Positions 25,274 through 33,462 of a stretch of DNA of 54,376 bases are shown here, piece by piece; position 1 is the first letter of the stretch; every line of letters begins with the position of its first letter. A program made the translations under genes and the position numbers. Source of the stretch: Psychrobacter sp. UBA3962 (lineage in GTDB: Bacteria > Pseudomonadota > Gammaproteobacteria > Pseudomonadales > Moraxellaceae). The stretch is taken from positions 1 to 54,376 of the forward strand of contig NZ_DGDC01000002.1 of NCBI RefSeq assembly GCF_002385225.1, read 5' to 3'. Under the pieces are notes generated by a model. The model had not been told where the DNA came from. It ran no database searches and was given only the letters and a program-made list of their open reading frames with translations.

Positions 25274-27574
25274 TTACTCTGCCACCTCAATATCATTCAC
25301 ATTTTGGAAACCACGGGGAAGTTGACCGCCCCGGTTGCCACGTTTACCCGTATAGTTGGCCAAGTCCATAGGCTTTAAGGTCACATGACGTTTACCTGCA
25401 GTGACGGTTAAGCTGTCTTCATGATGCAGAGCTGTAACGGCGATAACCTCTTCCCCTGATTTTAGATTAATCAGTTTATTACCCTTACCGCGTTGCTGTT
25501 CCGGCAACTCATCTATCGCAAATATCAATAAATAACCTGCGGAAGTCACCACGGCAATTTGGTCTTGCGCCGCTACCTCACGTTGCTCATCTTCTGCGGT
25601 ATCAGACTTAACATCGATATAGGCCACTTTTAAAAGCTTGGCATCTTCATCGAAATTAATGACGTTTTTACCCGCTTTTTGATTGGTCTCTAGATTGCCT
25701 AAGGTGTTAATAAAGCCATAGCCTTGCGAGCTGGCTAATATAATACGTTGTTGTTCATCACCAGCCAAAAGCTGCTCAAAACTAGCACCAGCTGCGGGTT
25801 TTAACACGCTGGTTAATGGATCTCCCTGGCCCCGAGCAGAGGCTAGGGTATGGGCATCAATGCTATAGCTGCGACCGGTACTGTCCATGATATGGATTTT
25901 TTCATTAGACTTACTTCGTACATGGGCTTGATAGCTGTCACCCGAGCGAAAGCTCATGCCAGTGGCATCAACATCGTGACCTTTGGCAGCCCGAATCCAT
26001 CCTGCTTTAGATAATATAGCTGTGATGGGTTCACTAGGTACTAAGTCTGACTCTTTAAGCGCTGTGGCCTCTTTACGCTCTACTACTGGCGACATGCGAG
26101 GGTTACCATGCTCCTTCATATCCGCCTCTAATTCTTCAATTATTAGATTAGTGAGGCTTTCAGGGTTGTCTAGTAGCTCTTGGATAGTGGCGCGCTCGGC
26201 CTCAAGCTCGTCTTTCTCAGTACGAAGTTCAATCTCTTGAAGACGGGCCAATTGACGCAGGCGAATGTCTAAAATAGCATTGGCCTGAATTTCGCTTAAA
26301 TCATAGCGGCTCATCAGCTCCATTTTAGGATCGTCTTCTTCACGAATAATGCGAATGACTTCATCAATATGAAGATAAGCAATCAGTAAGCCAGCTAAGA
26401 TGTGCAATCGTTTATCGATTTTGTCTAAGCGGAACAATAGGCGACGGGTGACCACTTGACGGCGGCTGATCAGCCACTCTTCTAAGATCTCTTTTAAGTT
26501 CTTGACTTGAGGTTTGCCATTTAGGCCAATCATGTTCATATTAACACGATAGCTGGTTTCAAGATCAGTGCTGGCAAATAAGTGGCTCATCACTCGGTCC
26601 ACATCGACTCGCGTAGAACGAAGCTCTAGCACGATACGACAAGCATTTTCATGATCCGACTCATCATGGATATCCACCACCCAAGGCAGCTTCTTCTCTA
26701 TCATCAGTTTGGCAATCTGCTCTTGAATTTTATTGCCAGAAACTTGATACGGTAGGGCATCAATGATAACTAAGTTTTTTTCTTGTTTATCGACATGATA
26801 AACCGCTCGCATTTTATAGCTACCGCGTCCCGACTCATACATTGCCTGTAAATCTTTTTTGGGCGTAATAATTTCGGCCGCTGTCGGTAAGTCAGGAGCT
26901 GGCAATGACTGCGTCAGCTGCTTGACCGATAATTCTGGATTTTTTAGCAGACGAATGGCCGCTCGAACCACCTCATTTAAGTTATGTGGAGGGATATCAG
27001 TGGCCATACCCACAGCAATACCTGTGGTGCCATTTAATAAGATATTGGGTAAGCGAGCGGGCAGGGTAACCGGCTCTTGCATCGAACCATCAAAGTTATC
27101 TTGCCAGTCGACGGTGCCTTGTCCAAGCTCTGCCAGTAAGGTATTGGCATAGGCAGACATTTTGGCTTCGGTATAACGCATGGCCGCAAAAGACTTAGGG
27201 TCATCGGGGCTACCCCAGTTACCTTGACCGGTGATTAAAGGGTAGCGATAACTAAAAGGCTGCGCCATCAAAACCATGGCTTCATAACACGCAGTATCAC
27301 CATGCGGGTGGTATTTACCTAAGACGTCACCGACGGTACGTGCCGACTTTTTGGGCTTGGTGGTGGATTTCAGTCCCAACTCACTCATGGCATAAATAAT
27401 ACGGCGCTGTACCGGCTTTAAACCATCGGCAATATGCGGTAAAGCTCTATCCATAATCACGTACATGGCATAGTTCAGATAAGCCTGTTCTGTGAACTCT
27501 GCTACAGAGCGAGTGTCCATCGCTTCATTAGGAATAACAGCTGAAGAGGGTGGGATATTTGAAATATCAGACAT
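25274..27574 (-). CDS. parC: DNA topoisomerase IV subunit A
   Basis: ParC is the DNA-cleaving subunit of topoisomerase IV, which unlinks daughter chromosomes with ParE. The 766-residue protein is close to the E. coli length (752). The catalytic tyrosine is Y134 in SFAAMRYTEAKMS. The quinolone-determining region reads GKYHPHGDTACYEAM, so the residue matching E. coli S80 is T94 and the one matching E84 is E98. The C-terminal half has the beta-pinwheel repeats and is shorter than in GyrA; the GyrA-box QRRGGKG is replaced by ParC-like sequence (GKRGNRGGQLPRG at the end). parE is not in the window. Confidence 0.95.
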   Translation of the reverse strand: MSDISNIPPSSAVIPNEAMDTRSVAEFTEQAYLNYAMYVIMDRALPHIADGLKPVQRRIIYAMSELGLKSTTKPKKSARTVGDVLGKYHPHGDTACYEAMVLMAQPFSYRYPLITGQGNWGSPDDPKSFAAMRYTEAKMSAYANTLLAELGQGTVDWQDNFDGSMQEPVTLPARLPNILLNGTTGIAVGMATDIPPHNLNEVVRAAIRLLKNPELSVKQLTQSLPAPDLPTAAEIITPKKDLQAMYESGRGSYKMRAVYHVDKQEKNLVIIDALPYQVSGNKIQEQIAKLMIEKKLPWVVDIHDESDHENACRIVLELRSTRVDVDRVMSHLFASTDLETSYRVNMNMIGLNGKPQVKNLKEILEEWLISRRQVVTRRLLFRLDKIDKRLHILAGLLIAYLHIDEVIRIIREEDDPKMELMSRYDLSEIQANAILDIRLRQLARLQEIELRTEKDELEAERATIQELLDNPESLTNLIIEELEADMKEHGNPRMSPVVERKEATALKESDLVPSEPITAILSKAGWIRAAKGHDVDATGMSFRSGDSYQAHVRSKSNEKIHIMDSTGRSYSIDAHTLASARGQGDPLTSVLKPAAGASFEQLLAGDEQQRIILASSQGYGFINTLGNLETNQKAGKNVINFDEDAKLLKVAYIDVKSDTAEDEQREVAAQDQIAVVTSAGYLLIFAIDELPEQQRGKGNKLINLKSGEEVIAVTALHHEDSLTVTAGKRHVTLKPMDLANYTGKRGNRGGQLPRGFQNVNDIEVAE

Positions 27575-27996
27575 AATCAGTAATTTTGCCTTGTTTTATA
27601 TGAAAAAGTTTTTAGGGGTCTGTAAAATAGAAGGTGTTGTTGTTTTAAGGTGTTTTAAAGTATAGAGCAGTCTTTATAGTATCGTTAGATAGGGGTATTA
27701 TAGCAGTAGCGGCGCGCTATCCACTATATAGTTAGCGTATCGTATAGGATATCCGCTAAATTAAAAAGACAATATGAATTCTATGCGTCAACTGATGACG
27801 TTGGATTTAATAGGTTAAATAACTTAGTCAGTCATGCCTATTTTTGATTTTTATTAACATATTAGTTGTCATATAGAAGTTAAATGGTGTATTTTAGATA
27901 CAAAAATACCACTAGTGGCTATTTTATTGTTATTACACAATAAATTATGCTAATGAATTAAAAAGTTTAAGTAGGATTTTAGGAGTTTTACAGATT
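27575..27996. other. Divergent intergenic region between parC and the first fadD gene
   Basis: No gene is seen in 422 bases. An inverted repeat TTATTGT-TATTAC-ACAATAA lies at 27924-27943, about 54 bases before the fadD start, and is a candidate operator. The rest is AT-rich promoter-type sequence for two divergent genes. Confidence 0.55.
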
Positions 27997-29727
27997 ATGG
28001 ACAATCAAACCACTCAATTTCGCCGCAATGAAAGACCCTGGTTAAAAACTTACGAAAAGTTTGGCATGGAATACGATATTCAAATGCCACCAGCCAACAC
28101 CTCTTTAATTGAAATCTTTGAAGAAAGCTTTGTTAAGTATAAAGGCAAAATCTCTTTTGTCTGTATGAATCAAGAGCTATCATTTGATAATTTAGACACC
28201 TACAGCAAAAACATTGCCGCTTACTTACAGTCACTGGGTCTAAAAAAAGGCGATAAAGTGGCGGTAATGATGCCCAACATTCTACAATCTCCAATTTGTA
28301 TCCTAGGCGTTATCCGTGCCGGTTTCGTTTTGGTGAACGTCAATCCTCTCTATACCACTCATGAGCTTGAGCATCAGCTAAAAGATTCAGATACCAAAGC
28401 CCTTATTCTCCTAGAAAACTTTGCAAAAACTTATGCTGATATTGCTAGCAAGACCGTGGATCATGTGGTCGTTGCGTCTATGGGCGACTTAATGAGTCCG
28501 GTAAAAGGCTTTATCGTTAATACTGTGGTTCGCCATGTGAAGAAAATGGTACCTGCTTACAATATTCCAGGCAGCGTTAACTTCAAAAAAGCGATGAAAG
28601 TTGGGGCCAAAAAGAAATACAAACGTCCTACCGATATTGGTTTAGAAGATGTAGCGGTACTGCAATATACTGGGGGTACCACAGGGGTTGCTAAAGGGGC
28701 AATGTTAACTCATGGCAATTTAATTGCTAACCTGATTCAAGCCGACACTTATATTGGCGATGCTTTTGACAAGTATGAGAAATTGAATGAGCAGCCGGTT
28801 ATTATGACTGCTTTACCCCTATATCATATTTTCTCATTTACGGTTTGCTGTATGTACGGGCTGCGCACAGGAGGCATTAACTCATTGGTGCCCAACCCAC
28901 GTGATGGCAAAAGCTTGCTTAAAGCCTATAAAGATTATCCACCTGCTTTCTTCCCAGCAGTTAACACCTTGTTTAACGGGCTAATTAATAGTGAAGAATT
29001 CCGAGCACTAGACCATAGTAAGCTTGAGATGTCTATGGGCGGGGGTATGGCTGTACTAACAGACACCGCTAGGAAGTGGAAAGAAGGGACTGGCAACGTT
29101 ATTGTTCAAGGTTATGGTTTATCAGAGACCTCACCGGTTGCTTCAGCTAACCCTATGGGCCTAGATGAGTTCCCTGGTAATATTGGGGTGCCATTCCCAG
29201 CGACAGATATGGCCATTCTAGATGAAGAAGGCAATGAAGTTGCCATTGGTGAACGCGGTGAGATTAGCGTGCGCGGCCCTCAGGTGATGAAAGGCTATTG
29301 GAAACGTCCAGAGGCAACGGCTGAAGTTATGACCCCAGATGGTTACTTCCGTACCGGTGATATCGGAGTGATGGACGAAGAGGGTTACTTCAAGATTGTT
29401 GACCGCAAAAAAGACATGATTATCGTCTCGGGTTTCAACGTCTATCCAAACGAAGTAGAAGACGTAATGTCACATCATCCCAAGATTTTAGAGTGTGGAG
29501 TAATTGGGGTTGAAAGTGACAAGAGTGGGGAAGTGCCGAAAATCTTTATCGTGGCTAATGACCCAAGCTTGACTGAGCAAGAAGTTCTAGATTATGCCAA
29601 AGAAAACCTAACCGGCTATAAACGTCCTCGTTTTGTTGAATTTGTTGATGAGTTACCCAAATCAAACGTAGGTAAGATTTTACGTAAGGATTTACGTGAA
29701 ATGGAAGCCGCTAAGAATAAAGCTTAG
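27997..29727 (+). CDS. fadD: Long-chain fatty acid--CoA ligase (FadD), first copy
   Basis: FadD activates free fatty acids to acyl-CoA with ATP, the entry step of beta-oxidation. The 576-residue protein has the adenylate-forming motifs in order: YTGGTTGVAKGAMLTHGN from residue 224 (P-loop), GYGLSETSP (A5), GYFRTGDIGVMDEEGYFKIVDRKKDMI (A7-A8), and the catalytic lysine in KSNVGKILRK. A second FadD-like gene follows 415 bases downstream. The two proteins are clearly paralogous, sharing for instance IAAYLQSLGLK, GDKVAVMMPN and NVNPLYT, but they differ substantially. An AGGAG lies 12 bases before the ATG. A terminator follows, so it is separately transcribed. Confidence 0.94.
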   Translation: MDNQTTQFRRNERPWLKTYEKFGMEYDIQMPPANTSLIEIFEESFVKYKGKISFVCMNQELSFDNLDTYSKNIAAYLQSLGLKKGDKVAVMMPNILQSPICILGVIRAGFVLVNVNPLYTTHELEHQLKDSDTKALILLENFAKTYADIASKTVDHVVVASMGDLMSPVKGFIVNTVVRHVKKMVPAYNIPGSVNFKKAMKVGAKKKYKRPTDIGLEDVAVLQYTGGTTGVAKGAMLTHGNLIANLIQADTYIGDAFDKYEKLNEQPVIMTALPLYHIFSFTVCCMYGLRTGGINSLVPNPRDGKSLLKAYKDYPPAFFPAVNTLFNGLINSEEFRALDHSKLEMSMGGGMAVLTDTARKWKEGTGNVIVQGYGLSETSPVASANPMGLDEFPGNIGVPFPATDMAILDEEGNEVAIGERGEISVRGPQVMKGYWKRPEATAEVMTPDGYFRTGDIGVMDEEGYFKIVDRKKDMIIVSGFNVYPNEVEDVMSHHPKILECGVIGVESDKSGEVPKIFIVANDPSLTEQEVLDYAKENLTGYKRPRFVEFVDELPKSNVGKILRKDLREMEAAKNKA

Positions 29728-30142
29728 ACTGTATAGAGTTTATTAGATTGTATAGGGTTTAGAGGGTATATAGTTTGGTTTTAGAGCAAAGCAGGGTTAT
29801 AGAAGTTAGTTACAACAGACAGGCTTTGCTTTAAATCCAGTTAAAATAAGCTACTTTAAGTTTACCTAGTTACCGAGTACAATAAAAACTCAAAAGGATT
29901 AATTCAAAAGGATACGAGCATTTATCGACGTATCCTTTTTTTGTTTAAAAAAAGCGAAAGCTTGTTTTTTTATGGCTATGAAATAGCCACCTGCTTTACT
30001 GAAAGTTATAGAAAAAACTATATACAACTCTATCACCAATGCATTATTTACTAAAAAATAACTTTAAAACCTCTTACTTGATAAAGAGCCATGCTTAATA
30101 ATGCAGTTATTATTCCATTAAAATAATTCTACAGGTAATTAC
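29728..30142. other. Intergenic region between the two fadD genes
   Basis: These 415 bases hold the terminator of the first fadD at 29906-29945 and presumably the promoter of the second. No further gene is seen. Confidence 0.55.
29906..29945 (+). terminator. Terminator after the first fadD gene
   Basis: AAAAGGATACG/CGTATCCTTTT with an AGCATTTATCGA loop is followed by a T-run. The stem is 11 bp. Confidence 0.88.
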
Positions 30143-31906
30143 ATGACGACAGCTTCTAACCCTACTCAGACCCCTCCAAGTGACCTTCATGGTACTTTTC
30201 CAACTTATCCTGATATCCCTAGTGATCGCCCTTGGCTAGAATCTTATGAGCGTTATGGCTTAGCTTCTTCGATTGAAAAGCCTGCTGATGACACCTCTTT
30301 ATTAGAAGTGTTCGAGCGTAACTTCGCTCGTTATGGCAATCGTGACGCCTACGTCTGTATGGGAGCCAGCTTAACCTACCGTGAACTAGACAACCGCAGC
30401 CGTCAAATTGCAGCTTACCTTCAATCTTTAGGGCTTAAAGTGGGTGATAAAGTAGCGGTGATGATGCCAAACGTGTTGCAATACCCGGTAGTGGCGCTAG
30501 GGGTACTGCGTGCAGGCATGATTCTGGTTAACGTCAACCCTCTATACACCAGTCGTGAACTTGAGCATCAACTTAAAGACAGTGGTGCCAAAGCCATTTT
30601 CATTATTGAAAACTTTGCTAAAACTTTTGAAAAAGTAGAAGACAAAGGTGCTGTAAAACATGTGGTTGTCTGTAGCATGGGCGATATGTTGGGCTTGGTT
30701 AAAGGCTTAGTGGTCAATACCGTAGTACGTCATGTCAAAAAAATGGTACCCAGTTACTCTTTGCCAAACAGCATTAGCTTCAAAAAAGCCTTAGAGTCAG
30801 TATCTGCCCATCAATATAAGCGTCCCACATTGGACCAAAGTTATGTGGCTTTACTACAGTATACTGGAGGGACTACGGGTGTTGCGAAAGGCGCGATGTT
30901 GACTCATGGTAACCTTATTGCCAATATGCTACAGATTGACACGGTTATGCGAGCCGCTTTTGGCGATACTAGCAGCGGTGAAGTACTGTTGGCTGCGCTG
31001 CCTCTGTATCATGTGTTCTCATTTATGGTATGTGGTATGTACTCTATGCATAAGGGCTGTACCGCCTTATTGATTCCTAACCCACGTGACTTAGATGGCT
31101 TGGTAAAAGAGATTGATAAGTACAAGCCTGCCTATATTCCTTCAGTAAATACCTTATTTAATGGCTTGGTTCACAATGAGAAGTTTAAGAATGTAGACTT
31201 CTCTAATCTAAAAGCCTCTATTGGGGGCGGTATGTCTGTATTACCAAGCGTTGCCAAAGCTTGGCATGAGCTGACAGGATTACCTATTGTAGAAGGCTAT
31301 GGCTTATCTGAGACCTCGCCTGTGGTGAGCTTTAACCCAATGAATATCTCTGAATTTACGGCCAAGATTGGGGTACCTGCACCAGGCACTGATATCATCT
31401 TAATTGATGATGAAGGTAATGAGATGCCAGTGGGTGAGCGCGGTGAGATTTGCGTTAAAGGGCCTCAAGTAATGGTGGGTTATCAAAATCGCCCTGAAGA
31501 CACCAAAGAAGCTTTCACTGAAAACGGTTACTTTAAGACAGGCGATATTGGTATCTTAGATGAAAAAGGCTTTATCAAGATTGTAGACCGCAAAAAAGAC
31601 ATGATTTTGGTTTCTGGTTTCAACGTTTATCCTAACGAGATTGAAGAAGCCATGGCTCAGCATCCGGCCGTTTTAGAAGTGGGGGCTATTGGTGTCCCTA
31701 GCGACAATCGCGGCGAAGATCCAAAGATCTTTGTGGTGAAAAAGCCTGGTGTGAATGTGACCGAACAAGAGTTGCTTGATTTTGGTAAAAAGCAATTGAC
31801 CGGCTATAAGCGTCCCCGTATTGTGCAGTTCGTCGATGATCTTCCAAAATCAAACGTGGGCAAAATCCTACGTAAAGAGCTGCGTAAAATGGAAGGTTTG
31901 GAGTAA
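30143..31906 (+). CDS. Long-chain fatty acid--CoA ligase (FadD), second copy
   Basis: This 587-residue acyl-CoA synthetase is the paralogue of the upstream gene. It has the same motif set: YTGGTTGVAKGAMLTHGN from residue 240, GYGLSETSPVVSFNPM, GYFKTGDIGILDEKGFIKIVDRKKDMI, and the catalytic lysine in KSNVGKILRK. An N-terminal Thr/Pro-rich extension of about 25 residues is absent from the first copy. Tandem fadD1-fadD2 pairs with different chain-length preferences are known in pseudomonads, so a division of substrates is plausible but not shown here. The ribosome site is weak (AGGT). Confidence 0.93.
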   Translation: MTTASNPTQTPPSDLHGTFPTYPDIPSDRPWLESYERYGLASSIEKPADDTSLLEVFERNFARYGNRDAYVCMGASLTYRELDNRSRQIAAYLQSLGLKVGDKVAVMMPNVLQYPVVALGVLRAGMILVNVNPLYTSRELEHQLKDSGAKAIFIIENFAKTFEKVEDKGAVKHVVVCSMGDMLGLVKGLVVNTVVRHVKKMVPSYSLPNSISFKKALESVSAHQYKRPTLDQSYVALLQYTGGTTGVAKGAMLTHGNLIANMLQIDTVMRAAFGDTSSGEVLLAALPLYHVFSFMVCGMYSMHKGCTALLIPNPRDLDGLVKEIDKYKPAYIPSVNTLFNGLVHNEKFKNVDFSNLKASIGGGMSVLPSVAKAWHELTGLPIVEGYGLSETSPVVSFNPMNISEFTAKIGVPAPGTDIILIDDEGNEMPVGERGEICVKGPQVMVGYQNRPEDTKEAFTENGYFKTGDIGILDEKGFIKIVDRKKDMILVSGFNVYPNEIEEAMAQHPAVLEVGAIGVPSDNRGEDPKIFVVKKPGVNVTEQELLDFGKKQLTGYKRPRIVQFVDDLPKSNVGKILRKELRKMEGLE

Positions 31907-31954
31907 AGAGTAGCGATGACTAACGCTTGCTATTGGTTAGTCATCAAGTTACGA

Positions 31955-31998
31955 TGCCCCAACTTTTGGGGCAATAAAGCAAAAAACTTTATTACCCC
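31955..31998 (+). promoter_or_regulatory. Two mutually exclusive hairpins upstream of rph
   Basis: Hairpin A is TGCCCCAA (31955-31962), CTT, TTGGGGCA (31966-31973). Hairpin B uses the same GGGG: GGGGCAATAAAG (31968-31979), loop CAAAAAA, CTTTATTACCCC (31987-31998), with 11 pairs and one mismatch. Only one can form at a time. Neither has a following T-run, so this is not a classical terminator. It lies between the second fadD stop and rph and could be a leader switch or an RNA 3' end. Confidence 0.45.
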
Positions 31999-32099
31999 TG
32001 CAATAATTTTATTAAAAGTAGCTCTATTAGTTTGTTTAGTAAAAGCCCTACTTTAAATAAAGAACCCTACCAATCAAAGACAAAGGATATAACTTAGCG

Positions 32100-32816
32100 A
32101 TGCGTATAGATAACCGCCAGCTGGATCAACTGCGTACAGTAACTTTTGAACGTAACTACACCAAACACGCCGAAGGGTCAGTTTTGGTCTGTTTTGGGGA
32201 CACTAAGGTGTTGTGTACGGCAAGTGTTGAAGCGGGCGTGCCTCGTTGGTTAAAGGGTAAAGGTCAAGGCTGGGTGACTGCAGAATATGGCATGCTACCT
32301 CGAGCTACCAATACCCGCAATCAGCGTGAAGCTGCGCGTGGTAAGCAATCAGGTCGTACCCAAGAAATTCAACGTTTGATTGGTCGTAGCTTACGCGCTA
32401 TGGTAGATTTAAATAAGCTGGGTGAAAACACCATTTACTTGGACTGTGATGTATTACAAGCCGATGGGGGGACTCGCACTGCTAGTATTACTGGCGCAGC
32501 CATCGCACTTATCGATGCGCTAGAAGTGTTACAGCAGAAGAAAAAGCTGAAAGAAGATCCTTTAGTGGGGTTAGTAGCGGCTGTGTCTGTCGGAGTGAAA
32601 AACGGCGAAGTTCTGCTAGACTTAAACTATGAAGAAGATTCAAGCTGTGATACCGACTTGAATGTGGTGATGACCCAAAAAGGCGAGTTTATCGAGATTC
32701 AGGGTACAGCAGAAGAAAAACCTTTTACCCGTGCTGAAGCGGATAAAATGTTAGCGATGGCCGAAAAAGGCATTGCAGATTTAGTGAAGTTACAACAAAC
32801 CGCGTTAGGCTGGTAA
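32100..32816 (+). CDS. rph: Ribonuclease PH
   Basis: RNase PH is a phosphorolytic 3' exonuclease that trims tRNA 3' ends and degrades structured RNA. The 238-residue length is the usual one. It starts MRIDNRQLDQLRTVTFERNYTKHAEGS. It contains YGMLPRATNTRNQREAARGKQSGRTQEIQRLIGRSLRA (phosphate and RNA contacts) and the DCDVLQADGGTRTASITGA signature, and ends with a DLNYEEDSSCDTDLNVV stretch and the EIQGTAEEKPFTR region. AAAGGA lies about 12 bases before the ATG. A small membrane-protein gene follows 47 bases downstream. Confidence 0.96.
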   Translation: MRIDNRQLDQLRTVTFERNYTKHAEGSVLVCFGDTKVLCTASVEAGVPRWLKGKGQGWVTAEYGMLPRATNTRNQREAARGKQSGRTQEIQRLIGRSLRAMVDLNKLGENTIYLDCDVLQADGGTRTASITGAAIALIDALEVLQQKKKLKEDPLVGLVAAVSVGVKNGEVLLDLNYEEDSSCDTDLNVVMTQKGEFIEIQGTAEEKPFTRAEADKMLAMAEKGIADLVKLQQTALGW

Positions 32817-32863
32817 ACAAGTATTAGCCGATAATTCGCTCAGCCAATAGGACACAACAAATT

Positions 32864-33352
32864 ATGCTGCAGGTTACGGATAAGGGTGCCAACATAACTT
32901 TGTCAGGCAAAACAGGCGGTCAAGGAAACGGCGTGTTTTGGTTTGCAGTGGCTCTATTGGCGGGTGCTTTGGCCGTGGCCATGGCCATGAGTTTATTGCC
33001 TGAACGCCTCGCTATAGGGGCGTTAGGGCTACTGATTATCGGTAGTTATGTATTTAACAGACTGCGTGAGCGTCAAAAAGGGGTCCAAAACCATATTACT
33101 TCAGGGCTACTGAAAGTACAGCCAGGTCAATTCGTACACAATCAATTTGGTAAAACTCAGCATATTACTTTGGCTGCCGATGACACAATCGAGGTTGTGG
33201 ATACGCTATTAACCATTACCACAGTCGATGGAGATACCAAGTGTCAGGTCTCTGGCTTTGATAGTCAAAAAGAGGCTCAGGTGATGCAGGCTATCCTTCA
33301 AGGCCAAAAATTTGGCAAGCGTAATGCCAATATTAAGATGCAGTCTTCTTAG
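32864..33352 (+). CDS. Uncharacterised protein with two membrane segments
   Basis: I do not recognise this 162-residue protein. A short N-terminal soluble part (about 25 residues, with GGQGNG) leads into two adjacent hydrophobic helices (FWFAVALLAGALAVAMAMSLL and LAIGALGLLIIGSYVF). An R-R-E-R-Q-K turn and a soluble C-terminal domain of about 90 residues follow. That domain looks beta-rich (HITLAADDTIEVVDTLLTITTVDG). The layout resembles small PH-like or YdbT-type membrane proteins. AGGA precedes the ATG by about 10 bases. It follows rph by 47 bases and may be co-transcribed. Confidence 0.7.
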   Translation: MLQVTDKGANITLSGKTGGQGNGVFWFAVALLAGALAVAMAMSLLPERLAIGALGLLIIGSYVFNRLRERQKGVQNHITSGLLKVQPGQFVHNQFGKTQHITLAADDTIEVVDTLLTITTVDGDTKCQVSGFDSQKEAQVMQAILQGQKFGKRNANIKMQSS

Positions 33353-33387
33353 TTTCTGTTATCCCCATACCCAGCTTATTTCATAGC

Positions 33388-33432
33388 TTCATTTCTCTTC
33401 TTGTTTTTCTTTCTCTCTCTATTTTTTTTCTT
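33388..33432. other. Pyrimidine-rich tract
   Basis: About 45 bases consist of C and T with only a few purines (TTCTCTTC, TTTTTCTTTCTCTCTCT, TTTTTTTTC). It lies just left of the tnpB element. On the minus strand it is a polypurine run. No gene is in it. Confidence 0.7.
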
Positions 33433-33462
33433 ATAGCATTACTTCTTAACTTGTCCTTTTAT

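Noticed and set aside
27997..31906. Tandem fadD copies as an assembly duplication
   Set aside because: The two proteins differ at many positions and in their N-termini, so they are true paralogues.
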